Origin: Nocardia xishanensis NBRC 101358
GTDB taxonomy: Bacteria; Actinomycetota; Actinomycetes; Mycobacteriales; Mycobacteriaceae
DNA length: 64,000 nt
Assembly: GCF_001613365.1 (NCBI RefSeq)
Contig: NZ_BDCF01000008.1
Location: 248,001-312,000 of the forward strand
Direction of reading: 5' to 3'
Shown: piece by piece, positions 33,972 to 42,269 of the stretch
Numbering within the stretch: the stretch's first letter is position 1
Layout: the number at the start of each line of letters is the position of its first letter
Translations under genes and position numbers: made by a program
Notes under the pieces: model-generated
The model's input: only the letters and a program-made list of their open reading frames with translations
Told to the model about the DNA's origin: nothing
Databases searched by the model: none

Positions 33972-35011
33972 ACGTCGCCACCGAACCCGCCTACTCCGGC
34001 TACGTTCCCCGGGCCCCGAGCGCAGGCGACGAGATACTGCGGCGGCTCGGACCGCTCGCTTCGCTGGGCGCCATCGCGGCGATTCTGCTGATCGGCGTGG
34101 GATACCTGAGCTTCGGCGTGGTGCGGGTCGGCTGGTTCACCGAGTACACCGAGGCCACGATGACGGTCCCGGATTCCGGCGGCCTGCTGCCGCGATCCAA
34201 GGTGCTGCTCTCCGGAATCCAGATCGGGCAGGTCACCGCGGTGACACACACCCGCGAAAGCATCGAGGTGGCCTTCCGTTACGACGCCGGATACCGGGTG
34301 CCCGCGAACAGTTCGGTCCGCATCGAGACGCTCTCCGCGCTGGGCGAACCGTATCTGGAGTTCCGGCCGACGGCCGCGGACGGGCCGTACCTGCGCGACG
34401 GCGACCGGCTCACGGCCGCCTCGGTACAGCGGCCGGTGTCGATCCCCGAGGTCGCCCGCACCGCGACCCAACTGCTCGAGCAGGTCGATCCGGCGACGGT
34501 GGCCGCCATCATCGACAACTTCAGCACCGGCCTCGCTGGCACCGAGGCGGTGATCCCGCAACTGTCCAGGGCGGGCGATCTGCTGGCGGCCACGCTGCTG
34601 AGCCGCACCGACTTGATCCGCAGGCTGCTGGTCGACATGCAGGCCCACGTCACCGACATGACATGGGCGGGAGGCGAATTGGCCGCCGCCGCCACACCGT
34701 GGGCCGAGTTCGGACCGCGGGTCAGCGAGGTGGCCGCGGCGATCGCGCGCGTCGTGCGGATCGGCGACACCCCGGCCGACTACCTCACCGACACCGCGGA
34801 CGTGATCGGACTGCTCCCCTTCCTCGACGCGCTCACCCAGAAACTCGACCTACTCGGACCGGAACTGCGCGAACTCTTTCCGGCGATCCAGCCGCTGCTG
34901 GCCTTGACGACGGGAGTGATCGGCAAGGTCGACCTCGGCAGCCTGATCTCCCAGGCCCTGCACGCCACGACCCCGGACGGTGCGCTTCAGTTACAGATCA
35001 CCGTCCGGTAG
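33968..35011 (+). CDS. mceF: MceF-type protein
   Basis: This 347-residue protein is the last subunit of the operon. An anchor helix (ASLGAIAAILLIGVGYLSF) lies at about 32-50, an MCE domain at 58-140 (PDSGGLLPRSKVLLSGIQIG, VTAVTHTRESIEV, SALGEPYLEF) and a helical tail follows. There is no mce-associated (Mas) gene after it. The convergent PLAT-like gene ends 14 bases downstream, so the mce transcript must stop here. Confidence 0.9.
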   Translation: MNVATEPAYSGYVPRAPSAGDEILRRLGPLASLGAIAAILLIGVGYLSFGVVRVGWFTEYTEATMTVPDSGGLLPRSKVLLSGIQIGQVTAVTHTRESIEVAFRYDAGYRVPANSSVRIETLSALGEPYLEFRPTAADGPYLRDGDRLTAASVQRPVSIPEVARTATQLLEQVDPATVAAIIDNFSTGLAGTEAVIPQLSRAGDLLAATLLSRTDLIRRLLVDMQAHVTDMTWAGGELAAAATPWAEFGPRVSEVAAAIARVVRIGDTPADYLTDTADVIGLLPFLDALTQKLDLLGPELRELFPAIQPLLALTTGVIGKVDLGSLISQALHATTPDGALQLQITVR

Positions 35012-35025
35012 ATCAACGACTCCCG

Positions 35026-35508
35026 TCACGACGGCGGGTTAACCCCGAGCACTCGCAGCCATGCTTGGTGGCCGTACTCGTTGCCGAACCACAATCCCTT
35101 GGATCCCGGTGTCGGCAGGATGAAGGCGCGACCGTCGTCTCCTGCTCGCAGAACCACCCGAACGGTGTCGAGCTGATACGCGTCGTCGTCGCTGTCGCCG
35201 AAGCCTTTCGCCTGTTTGCGAATGTAGACCTGCTCCACGCTGTCCAGATCTATGTGCAGCGCCGCCGGGTCGCAAGCGCCGCCCGGCTCCGAAAAGTTCG
35301 GACGACGCCATTCCGGCAACGTTTCCGGCACGTCCCCGAGGACGTACGTGACGCGCGTCCCGGTCTCGAAATCATCGCCTGGCGCATCCAGCGGGAATTC
35401 CCGACCGCCGTCGGTTCCGTAGACACCGATGTATAGATGGTCATCGGTACCCGAGTTCCTGTTGGCGTGGGTACTCAATTCCACGAGCATTCCTCGAATG
35501 TGTGACAT
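35026..35508 (-). CDS. PLAT/LH2-like beta-sandwich protein
   Basis: This 160-residue soluble protein contains GTDDHLYIGVYGTDGGREFP, a spacer with FETGTRVTYVL, and a final segment with YGHQAWLRVLGV. The GTD-x-YIG-GTDG pattern resembles PLAT/LH2 beta-sandwich domains, which bind lipids or membranes; the match is by eye only. The ATG at 35508 is preceded by AAGGAGGAC, a strong ribosome site, so the gene is probably real and well translated. It has no signal peptide. It follows a small unassigned gene and a pentapeptide-repeat gene on the same strand. Confidence 0.6.
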   Translation of the reverse strand: MSHIRGMLVELSTHANRNSGTDDHLYIGVYGTDGGREFPLDAPGDDFETGTRVTYVLGDVPETLPEWRRPNFSEPGGACDPAALHIDLDSVEQVYIRKQAKGFGDSDDDAYQLDTVRVVLRAGDDGRAFILPTPGSKGLWFGNEYGHQAWLRVLGVNPPS

Positions 35509-35698
35509 TGCGCGTCCTCCTTTCGAATATTTGTCGATGAAATTCGCGTCGCTCGGGCGGATGCCGAAGGCAGCGCTGCTCCGCCGCGGATGTCAGATAG
35601 TTGTGTTGGCTACCGCGTACCGCGCTGACGGGCATCGGACCTCCGCAGAGCGACGCGTCTCCCACAGTTCCCCTGCTGGTGCTCCGGAACACGAGTAA

Positions 35699-35905
35699 TC
35701 AGCTACCCGATTGCGTCGCTGCTGCGCGGAGATCGCTGTCGGCAGTGAGCGCCCACTGATCGAGCGCGCCGAGGGTTGCCCGAACAGCGTCGCTGCGCGA
35801 GACCACGACATTGGTGTTGATTTCTCTGCGGTTGCTGTCGGAACGCTGAGTAGTGCCTACTCGTTCCTCGGACAACGCCGCCTCACCGGCGAAGTAGCGC
35901 GACAT
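35699..35905 (-). CDS. Small hypothetical protein
   Basis: This is a 68-residue frame starting at the ATG at 35905, with GAAGG just upstream, and it begins 16 bases after the pentapeptide-repeat stop. Its sequence (for example NTNVVVSRSDAVRATLGALD) looks like a folded protein and is not simple shadow translation, but I recognise no family. Third-position GC is lower than in neighbouring genes. If it is not real, positions 35509-35920 hold no gene. Confidence 0.4.
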   Translation of the reverse strand: MSRYFAGEAALSEERVGTTQRSDSNRREINTNVVVSRSDAVRATLGALDQWALTADSDLRAAATQSGS

Positions 35906-35920
35906 GCCGACCTTCGGCAA

Positions 35921-36577
35921 TTACGGCCACGACTCCTCGGCCACGGTGATGCCGAGGGCGCCGGCGAAGCTCGGGGCCAGGTCCATCAGTTGTAGCGGGG
36001 TGATGGTGGTGCCGCGCAGGCCCTCGATTCCGTCGGCGATGCCGATGCGGGTGGCGCCGCGCAGGTCGACCTCGCGCATCGTGGTCTTGGTCAGCGAGAG
36101 GTCCGTCAGCGTGGAGCCGGGGAAGCTCACCGTGGTGAGGTCCGCGTCGCCGAAATCGGTGTGCCGCAGGACACAGTCGACGAACGAGACCTCGCGCAGT
36201 TTCGCGCGGCGGAAGTTGACCGAGTCGAATTTGCACCCTTCGAACCGGACGCGGCGCAGCACCGCGCCGCCCGCGTCCACGCCGGAGAAAGCGCCTTCGA
36301 CGAATTCGGCATCCTGCCACGAGGTGTCGGAAAGATCGGTGCCGATCCAGGCGACGGCGCGCAACCAGACGTCGGTGAACCGGCCGTAGCGAAAGCTGCC
36401 CCGGGTGACCGTGAGCGAGCCGAACGCGGATTCGGCGAAGCGCACGTGCTCGGCCCCGAGGTGTTCGAGCTGCCGATCGCCGACGTGGACGCAGTCGTAA
36501 TCGCCCTCGCGCTCCGGCTCTTCCCGCAACGGCGTCAGGTACCGCGCGAACGGCAGATCCGCCAGCTCACGTGCCAC
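35921..36577 (-). CDS. Pentapeptide-repeat protein
   Basis: This 218-residue protein has its middle part (about 40-185) made of A(D/N)LXX-type pentapeptides in degenerate form: VRFAES, AVLRRVRFEGCKFDSVNFRR, HTDFGDADLTTVSFPGS. These fold into a right-handed quadrilateral beta-helix. Some members mimic DNA and protect gyrase from quinolones; others have unrelated or unknown roles, and nothing here decides. The GTG start is supported by GGGGAGGTGAGGC. It is the first of three co-directional genes with the small frame and the PLAT-like gene. Confidence 0.88.
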   Translation of the reverse strand: MARELADLPFARYLTPLREEPEREGDYDCVHVGDRQLEHLGAEHVRFAESAFGSLTVTRGSFRYGRFTDVWLRAVAWIGTDLSDTSWQDAEFVEGAFSGVDAGGAVLRRVRFEGCKFDSVNFRRAKLREVSFVDCVLRHTDFGDADLTTVSFPGSTLTDLSLTKTTMREVDLRGATRIGIADGIEGLRGTTITPLQLMDLAPSFAGALGITVAEESWP

Positions 36578-36653
36578 GCCTCACCTCCCCAACTCGGTCG
36601 ACAACGGTCGGTTCTGTCTACCAGTAGCCACCGACAACCGGCGTCCGACCCGG

Positions 36654-39600
36654 TCAGCGCAGTATTCGCAGCCAACGGCGGGTGTCGGCGGGGTCGATGA
36701 CGTCGTCGAGCTCCAGCACGGTCGCCGCGGTGAGCGCCTTGCCGTTGGCGTAGGCCAGCTGCACGAGGTTGTCGAAGGCCGTCTGCCGATCGCCGGGGTC
36801 CTCGATGGCGGCCAGTTCCTTGGCGAAGCCGAGGCGCACCGCCCCCTCCAGGCCCATACCGCCGATCTCGCCGGTCGGCCAAGCGATCACGAATCGCGGC
36901 GCACGGAACGAGCCCGCGGCCATGGCCTGCGCGCCCAGGCCGTAGCCCTTGCGCAGGATCACCGTGCCCCACGGCACCGAAAGCGCGGCCGCGTCGATGA
37001 ACAGGCGACTGAACTTGGTCACCGTCGCGTGCGTCTCCGCCTCCGGACCGACCATGAAACCCGGCGTGTCACAGAGCGATACGATCGGCAGCCCGTGCGC
37101 GTCGCAGAGCCGGAGGAACATGGACAGCTTGTCGGCGGCGGGCGCGTCGATGGCGCCGCCGAGGTGGTGGCAGTCGTTGGCGATCAGGCCGAACGGCCGC
37201 CCCTCGACGCGCACCAAGGCGGTGACGATGCCGGCGCCCCAGTCCCTGCGCAGTTCCAGCACCGAACCGACGTCGGCGATCGCGGCGATCGCGGCGCGAA
37301 TGTCGAAGGCGCGCAAGCGATTCTCGGGCACCACGTGGCGCGCCAGCCTGGCATCAGGGGCCGTCCATTCGGTCTCGTCGCCTTGGAAATAACTTAGACA
37401 GCGTCGCGCGAGGTCGACCGCTTCGGCTTCGTCGGCCGCGACCAGATGCACCACGCCGTTGCGGCGCTGCACCTCGATCGGCCCGATGTCCTCCGGCGCG
37501 TAGACGCCGAGGCCGCCGCCTTCGATCATGGCGGGCCCGCCCATGCCGATGTTCGCGTCGGGGGTGGCGATCACGACATCGCACATGCCGAGCAGGGCGG
37601 CGTTGCCCGCGAAGCAGCGGCCGGAGACGATACCGATCAGCGGCACCCGGCCGGACAGCGCGCCCATGGCGCGGAAGGTGGTGACGTCGAGGCCCGAGAT
37701 ACCCGCGTAGTCGGTGTCGCCGGGACGACCGCCGCCGCCTTCGGTGAAGAACAGCACCGGAAGTCGCTGTTCGCGCGCAAGTTCCAGCATGCGGTCGGTC
37801 TTGACGTGATTGCGCATGCCCTGGGTGCCCGCGAGCACCGTGTAGTCGTAGGAGAGAACCGCCGCACGGGCCGCGTCCACCCCGAAGCGGTCGGCGTTGA
37901 TCGTCGCCAGGCCGGTGATCAGGCCGTCCGCCGGCGTGTTGGCGATGAGATCCTCGGGGCTGCGGCGCGACCGCTGCGCGGCGACCGCGAGCGCTCCGTA
38001 TTCTACGAAGCTGTCCGCGTCCACCAGATCGGCGATGTTCTCGCGGGCCGTGCGGCGGCCGAGCCGGTGGCGTTTGGCGACGGCCTCGGGCCTGGCCGCG
38101 TCCAGGCCGATGCTATGTCGCTCGTGAACCTCGGCGAGATCGGCGCGGATCGCGTCCAGGTCCACGGCGGCGACGTCGGCGGATTCGCCGTCGTGCTCGG
38201 TCGCGGCCCAGACCAGCAGCGCGGTGTGCGGGTCGACCGTGTCGCCGGGCGCGACGAGATGCCGCAGCACGCGCAGCGGCTGTTCGGCGCGCAGCACGTG
38301 CTGCATCTTCATGGCTTCCAGCACGGCGACTTCGCCGCCGGGGGCGACCACGGAGCCCGCTTCGACCAGGCTCACCACCGTGCCGCCCATCGGCGTGCAC
38401 AGCGCGGTCTCGCCGTCGAGCAGCGGGTCGGGCTCGCGCGCGGCCGCGGCATCGGCGGAGCTGTCGACCGAGGGCAGGGCGGCGGCGAGATCCGCTGCGC
38501 GCGCCGCGAATTCGGCGGCGCGCTGCTCGAACCACGAGGTGGTGACCGCGTCGCTGTCCGCGAGCTCGTCGAGCGCCGCGCGTAGCACGGTCGCGTTGGT
38601 GTCCACCCCGGCGACAACCGTCTCGGCCAGCGCGTCCGCGCAGCGCCGCAGCGCGGCTGGATACGACCCGGCACGCGCGATCACCTTCGCCAGCAGCGAA
38701 TCGAAATGCACGCCGTGCCGCAGTCCCGCGTACAGGCCGGTGTCGACCCGCACGCCGACGCCGGTCGGCGCGGCGAACCGCGTGACCGTGCCGGAGGCGG
38801 GCAGCACTTCGCCCGCGGCGGTGATGATCTCGGCGTTCACCCTGGCCTGGATCGCGTAACCGCGCGGCGCGGGATCGGGCAGGTCGAGTCCGGCGAGCGA
38901 GGCGCCGCGCGCCAGATCGAACTGGAGCCCGACGAGGTCGGCTCCGGTGACCTCCTCGGTCACGGTGTGCTCCACCTGGAGTCGCGGATTCACCTCGAGG
39001 AACCAGTAGTGCGTGCCGCTGACCAGGAATTCGACGGTGATCACCCCGCGACAGCGCACCGATTCGGCGAGCGCGACGGCGTCGGCGTGCAGTTGCTCGC
39101 GCACGGCGTCGTCGAGCCAGGGCGCGGGCGCGATCTCGATCAGCTTCTGGTGGCGGCGCTGCACACTGCAATCGCGGTCGCCGAGCGCCATCGCCACGGC
39201 GCCGTCCGCGACGACCTGCACCTCGATGTGCCTGGCCGCGGGTACCAACGCCTCCGCGTAGAGGGTGTCGTCGCCGAATCCCGCGCGCGCCTCGGCGCGG
39301 CAGTACTCGTAAGCGGCGGGCAGCTCGGCCGGGTCGCGCACCACGCGCATGCCGCGGCCGCCGCCACCGGCCGCGGCCTTCACCATGACGCCTTCCGGAT
39401 AGCGGGCGAGCAACTCGGCGATCTCGGCCACGCCGGAGCCGGCCCGCGTGGCGGGCAGGACGCGCACGCCCGCGCGCTCGGCCGCGGCGCGGGCGGCGGT
39501 CTTGTCGCCGAAGGTACGCAACGCCTCCGGTGACGGGCCGACGAACACCACGTCAGCCGCGGCGCACGCGGCCGCCAAATCCGCGCTCTCGCTGAGGAAT

Positions 39601-39842
39601 CCGTAGCCGGGATGGACCAGCGCGCCGGATTCCGCCTTCCGCGCCGCTGCCACGATGCCCGGCACGTCCAGGTAGGCGGCCGCGCCGTGTCCGTTCAGCT
39701 CCACCGCGTCGTCGGCGAGGCGGACGTGCATGGCCTCGCGTTCGTCGGCGGTGTACACCGCGAGCGTGCGATATCCGCGCTCGCGGGCGGTCCGCAGGAC
39801 ACGGACCGCGATTTCTCCTCTGTTGGCCACGACCACATGCAT
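36654..39842 (-). CDS. Single-chain biotin-dependent acyl-CoA carboxylase (BC-BCCP-CT fusion)
   Basis: This 1062-residue enzyme has all three carboxylase activities on one chain. Biotin carboxylase (about 1-445): VVVANRGEIAVRVLR, ATP loop KAAAGGGGRGMR, EVNPRLQVEHTVTE. Biotin carrier (about 510-580): EAMKM holds the biotinylated Lys. Carboxyltransferase (about 600-1062): GMRNHVKTDRMLELA, CDTPGFMVGPEAE, KGYGLGAQAMA. It carboxylates an acyl-CoA. The layout matches the single-chain long-chain acyl-CoA carboxylases (LCC) of mycobacteria, while the common actinobacterial AccA/AccD enzymes have two subunits. The start is uncertain: ATG 39842 begins the conserved part, and ATG 39863 (MSTRLGG) is also in frame and abuts the operator. 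It is divergent from a TetR gene with a palindrome between them. Confidence 0.92.
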   Translation of the reverse strand: MHVVVANRGEIAVRVLRTARERGYRTLAVYTADEREAMHVRLADDAVELNGHGAAAYLDVPGIVAAARKAESGALVHPGYGFLSESADLAAACAAADVVFVGPSPEALRTFGDKTAARAAAERAGVRVLPATRAGSGVAEIAELLARYPEGVMVKAAAGGGGRGMRVVRDPAELPAAYEYCRAEARAGFGDDTLYAEALVPAARHIEVQVVADGAVAMALGDRDCSVQRRHQKLIEIAPAPWLDDAVREQLHADAVALAESVRCRGVITVEFLVSGTHYWFLEVNPRLQVEHTVTEEVTGADLVGLQFDLARGASLAGLDLPDPAPRGYAIQARVNAEIITAAGEVLPASGTVTRFAAPTGVGVRVDTGLYAGLRHGVHFDSLLAKVIARAGSYPAALRRCADALAETVVAGVDTNATVLRAALDELADSDAVTTSWFEQRAAEFAARAADLAAALPSVDSSADAAAAREPDPLLDGETALCTPMGGTVVSLVEAGSVVAPGGEVAVLEAMKMQHVLRAEQPLRVLRHLVAPGDTVDPHTALLVWAATEHDGESADVAAVDLDAIRADLAEVHERHSIGLDAARPEAVAKRHRLGRRTARENIADLVDADSFVEYGALAVAAQRSRRSPEDLIANTPADGLITGLATINADRFGVDAARAAVLSYDYTVLAGTQGMRNHVKTDRMLELAREQRLPVLFFTEGGGGRPGDTDYAGISGLDVTTFRAMGALSGRVPLIGIVSGRCFAGNAALLGMCDVVIATPDANIGMGGPAMIEGGGLGVYAPEDIGPIEVQRRNGVVHLVAADEAEAVDLARRCLSYFQGDETEWTAPDARLARHVVPENRLRAFDIRAAIAAIADVGSVLELRRDWGAGIVTALVRVEGRPFGLIANDCHHLGGAIDAPAADKLSMFLRLCDAHGLPIVSLCDTPGFMVGPEAETHATVTKFSRLFIDAAALSVPWGTVILRKGYGLGAQAMAAGSFRAPRFVIAWPTGEIGGMGLEGAVRLGFAKELAAIEDPGDRQTAFDNLVQLAYANGKALTAATVLELDDVIDPADTRRWLRILR

Positions 39843-39860
39843 GCCGCCCAGTCTCGTTGA

Positions 39861-39880
39861 CATTGACGTCAACGTCAATG
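39861..39880. promoter_or_regulatory. Palindromic TetR-type operator between the carboxylase and TetR genes
   Basis: CATTGACGTCAACGTCAATG is made of perfect 9-base arms (CATTGACGT / ACGTCAATG) around a 2-base centre. It lies just upstream of both divergent starts, where a repressor would block both. The form resembles operators of TetR regulators of fatty-acid and branched-chain degradation genes. It is very probably bound by the TetR protein encoded at 39892. Confidence 0.75.
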
Positions 39881-39891
39881 ACGATGTTGTG

Positions 39892-40503
39892 GTGACCTCC
39901 TCCGCCTGGTCGGTTCGCGTCGCGCGCGAACGCTCGCACACCGACCGCCACCGTGACCTGCTCGACGCCGCCGTCCGGGTCTTCACCGCGCGTGGCTACG
40001 CCGGGACCACCGTCGCGGCCATCACCGCGGAGGCCGGCGTCGCGCGCGCCACGCTGTATGTGTACTTCGCCTCGAAAGAGGAGATCTTCCACGCGCTCGC
40101 CGCGCGGGTGCGCGACGACTTCATCGCCGCGCAGGAGCCGGGCCTCACCGGCGGCGATCCACGAAAGACATTGCGCGCCACCATCGATGCCTTCGCGATC
40201 GCGGCCCGCGACGCGGGTCCGTTGCTGCGGATGATCGAGGAGCGCGGCGCCATCGATCCGGCGCTGGCCGAGCTCGCGGCCGAGATCGCCGAGCGTCCGA
40301 CCCGCCGCTTCACCCGGTGGATCGAGCGCCAACGGCGGGCTGCGGCCCTCTCACCGGTCGCCGAGCCGCGCGTGATCGCGGAGACCGTCGGCTACGCGCT
40401 GGCCCGCGGCGCACTGGAACGCCGCGACGCGGACCCGGCGGCGTGGGACGAGTACTTACGCAACGTCTACACCATCGCCGAGACGTTGCTCGGCATGCCG
40501 TGA
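39892..40503 (+). CDS. TetR family regulator of the divergent carboxylase
   Basis: This protein of about 203 residues has its helix-turn-helix at about 12-60 (HRDLLDAAVRVFTARGYAGT, VARATLYVYFASKEEIFHAL). The start is one of two adjacent GTG codons, 39889 or 39892; the frame is open upstream but would run through the operator. It is divergent from the acyl-CoA carboxylase and shares the palindrome at 39861-39880, so it is probably an acyl-CoA- or biotin-enzyme-linked autorepressor (inference). It ends before a perfect hairpin that separates it from the convergent monooxygenase. Confidence 0.9.
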   Translation: MTSSAWSVRVARERSHTDRHRDLLDAAVRVFTARGYAGTTVAAITAEAGVARATLYVYFASKEEIFHALAARVRDDFIAAQEPGLTGGDPRKTLRATIDAFAIAARDAGPLLRMIEERGAIDPALAELAAEIAERPTRRFTRWIERQRRAAALSPVAEPRVIAETVGYALARGALERRDADPAAWDEYLRNVYTIAETLLGMP

Positions 40504-40508
40504 CACGA

Positions 40509-40540
40509 CTTCGGCCCGCCGAGTCACCGGCGGGCCGAAG
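40509..40540. terminator. Bidirectional hairpin terminator
   Basis: CTTCGGCCCGCCG (40509-40521) and its exact complement CGGCGGGCCGAAG (40528-40540) make a 13-base-pair stem with a 6-base loop. It stands between the convergent TetR gene and the EthA-like gene, 6 bases after one stop and 12 before the other. There is no U tract, as is common in actinobacteria. Confidence 0.7.
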
Positions 40541-40552
40541 CACGGCCGTGGC

Positions 40553-42052
40553 TCAGGCGCTGCGGGTTTCCAGCAGCGAGGTCGGCCGGTCGGCGGCTCC
40601 GCTGAAGCGCAGGACGCCGTCCGCGAGCGGCGCCTTGCGCAGCAGCGCGCGGTCGCGGAAGTAGTTGTTGATCACCTGCCACGGGCCGTTGGTGCCCTGG
40701 CGGGGCATCACCGCGTCGCCGCGCTTGATGTAGCCCGAGGTGAGCGCGCCGCCCATCACCGAATCGGCGCCGCGGTCGCCCTCCTCGGCCACCGCGACGA
40801 ACTTGGTGAGGCCGTTGGACTTCAGGTGGTTGAGCAGGCGGCAGAAGTACTCGGCGGCCAGATCGGCCTTCAGCGTCCACGACGCGTTGGTGTAGCCGAG
40901 CACCATCATGGCGTTGGGCACTCCGTCGAGCAGTGCGCCCTTGTACACCACGCGCTCGCGGGTCACCACCGGCTCGCCGTCGATCTCGAGCGACGCGCCG
41001 CCGAGCATCTGTACCGACAGGCCCGTCGCGCTGATCACGATGTCGGCCTCGAGTTCCTCGCCGGAGGCCAGCCGGATGCCGGTCTCGGTGAAGGTCTCGA
41101 TGCGATCGGTGGCGATCGAGGCCTTGCCGCTGCGCAGCACCTTGAACAGGTCGCCGTTGGGCACCACGCACAGCCGCTGGTCCCACGGGTTGTAGGTGGG
41201 CGTGAAATGGCGCATGTCCAGGTCGGCGCCGACCTGCAACCGGACCGCGGCGAGCAGCAGCTTCTTGGCCGCGGCCGGGTTGGTGCGGGAGAGCTGGAAA
41301 CTGGCGCGCTGCAAGGCGATATTGCGCGCCCGGCCGATCCGGTAGGCCAGTTTCGCGGGCACCTTGGCCGCCTTCATGCCGACCGCGACCGGGTCGTCGG
41401 CGGGCAACGCGGTGATGTAGGTGGGCGAGCGCTGCAGCATGGTCACGTGCGCGGCGTCCGCGCTCATGGCGGGGATCAGGGTGATCGCGGTGGCGCCGCT
41501 GCCGATCACCACCACGCGCTTGCCGCGGTAGTCCAGATCCTCGGGCCAGTGCTGCGGGTGCACGATCTGCCCGCGGAAGTTCTGCTCGCCGGGGAAGTCG
41601 GGGCGGTAGCCGTTGTCGTAGTCGTAGTAGCCGGTGCAGCCGACCAGGAAGTTGCTGGTCCACTCCTCGGTGGCGCCGGTCTGCTCGTCGATCGCGGTGA
41701 CGGTCCACAGCTCGGTCTCGCTGGACCAGCGCGCGACGGTCACCTTGCGGCCGAACCGGATGTGCTCGGTGACGCCGTACTCCGCGGCGGTGTCCTCGAT
41801 GTACTGGCGGATGTGCGGGCCGTCGGCGAGCACTTTGGTGCCGTGCCACGGACGGAAGCCGTAGCCGAAGGTGTACATGTCCGAGTCGGAGCGAATGCCC
41901 GGGTACTTGAACAGGTCCCAGGTTCCGCCGATGGCGCTGCGCCGTTCCAGGATCGCGTAGCTGCGTCCGGTCTGCTCGCGGGTGAGGTGGCAGGCCATCC
42001 CGATTCCGGACAGGCCGGCGCCGATGATCAGTACGTCGACATGCCGCGTCAT
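40553..42052 (-). CDS. EthA-like flavin-containing Baeyer-Villiger monooxygenase
   Basis: This 499-residue enzyme of the flavin monooxygenase class uses FAD and NADPH to insert oxygen into ketones or sulfides. The FAD motif is LIIGAGLSGIG (about 7-17). The Baeyer-Villiger fingerprint FRGQIVHPQHWP (FxGxxxHxxxWP) is complete at about 157-168, and the NADPH site VVVIGSGATAITL follows. Long stretches, such as KYPGIRSDSDMYTFGYGFRP and YTNASWTLKADL, agree closely with mycobacterial EthA as I remember it. The natural role of EthA is unsettled (mycolate metabolism has been proposed). The ATG at 42052 gives the usual N-terminus. No divergent EthR-like TetR gene lies beside it. Confidence 0.9.
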   Translation of the reverse strand: MTRHVDVLIIGAGLSGIGMACHLTREQTGRSYAILERRSAIGGTWDLFKYPGIRSDSDMYTFGYGFRPWHGTKVLADGPHIRQYIEDTAAEYGVTEHIRFGRKVTVARWSSETELWTVTAIDEQTGATEEWTSNFLVGCTGYYDYDNGYRPDFPGEQNFRGQIVHPQHWPEDLDYRGKRVVVIGSGATAITLIPAMSADAAHVTMLQRSPTYITALPADDPVAVGMKAAKVPAKLAYRIGRARNIALQRASFQLSRTNPAAAKKLLLAAVRLQVGADLDMRHFTPTYNPWDQRLCVVPNGDLFKVLRSGKASIATDRIETFTETGIRLASGEELEADIVISATGLSVQMLGGASLEIDGEPVVTRERVVYKGALLDGVPNAMMVLGYTNASWTLKADLAAEYFCRLLNHLKSNGLTKFVAVAEEGDRGADSVMGGALTSGYIKRGDAVMPRQGTNGPWQVINNYFRDRALLRKAPLADGVLRFSGAADRPTSLLETRSA

Positions 42053-42269
42053 TGAGGTACTCGTTTCGTCTGGTCTCGCACCCGGGCGACGTCGCCCGAG
42101 CGTGTTCGTCAAGAGTACATGTTATTGGAAGTAACGTCTATAACGCGAATCCGCTGATCGGCGATAAGAACCATGGTGGTCGCAAACCGTGACCCCGGGA
42201 CGTGCGGTCGGCACCATGAACCACTGCGGCATTCCCACGACTCCCACGCCCGAAGGAAGTGACGCGCGC

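Noticed and set aside
39892..40503. TetR gene as EthR of the EthA-like monooxygenase
   Set aside because: The genes are convergent with a strong hairpin between them, while ethA and ethR are divergent. The palindrome links this TetR protein to the carboxylase.
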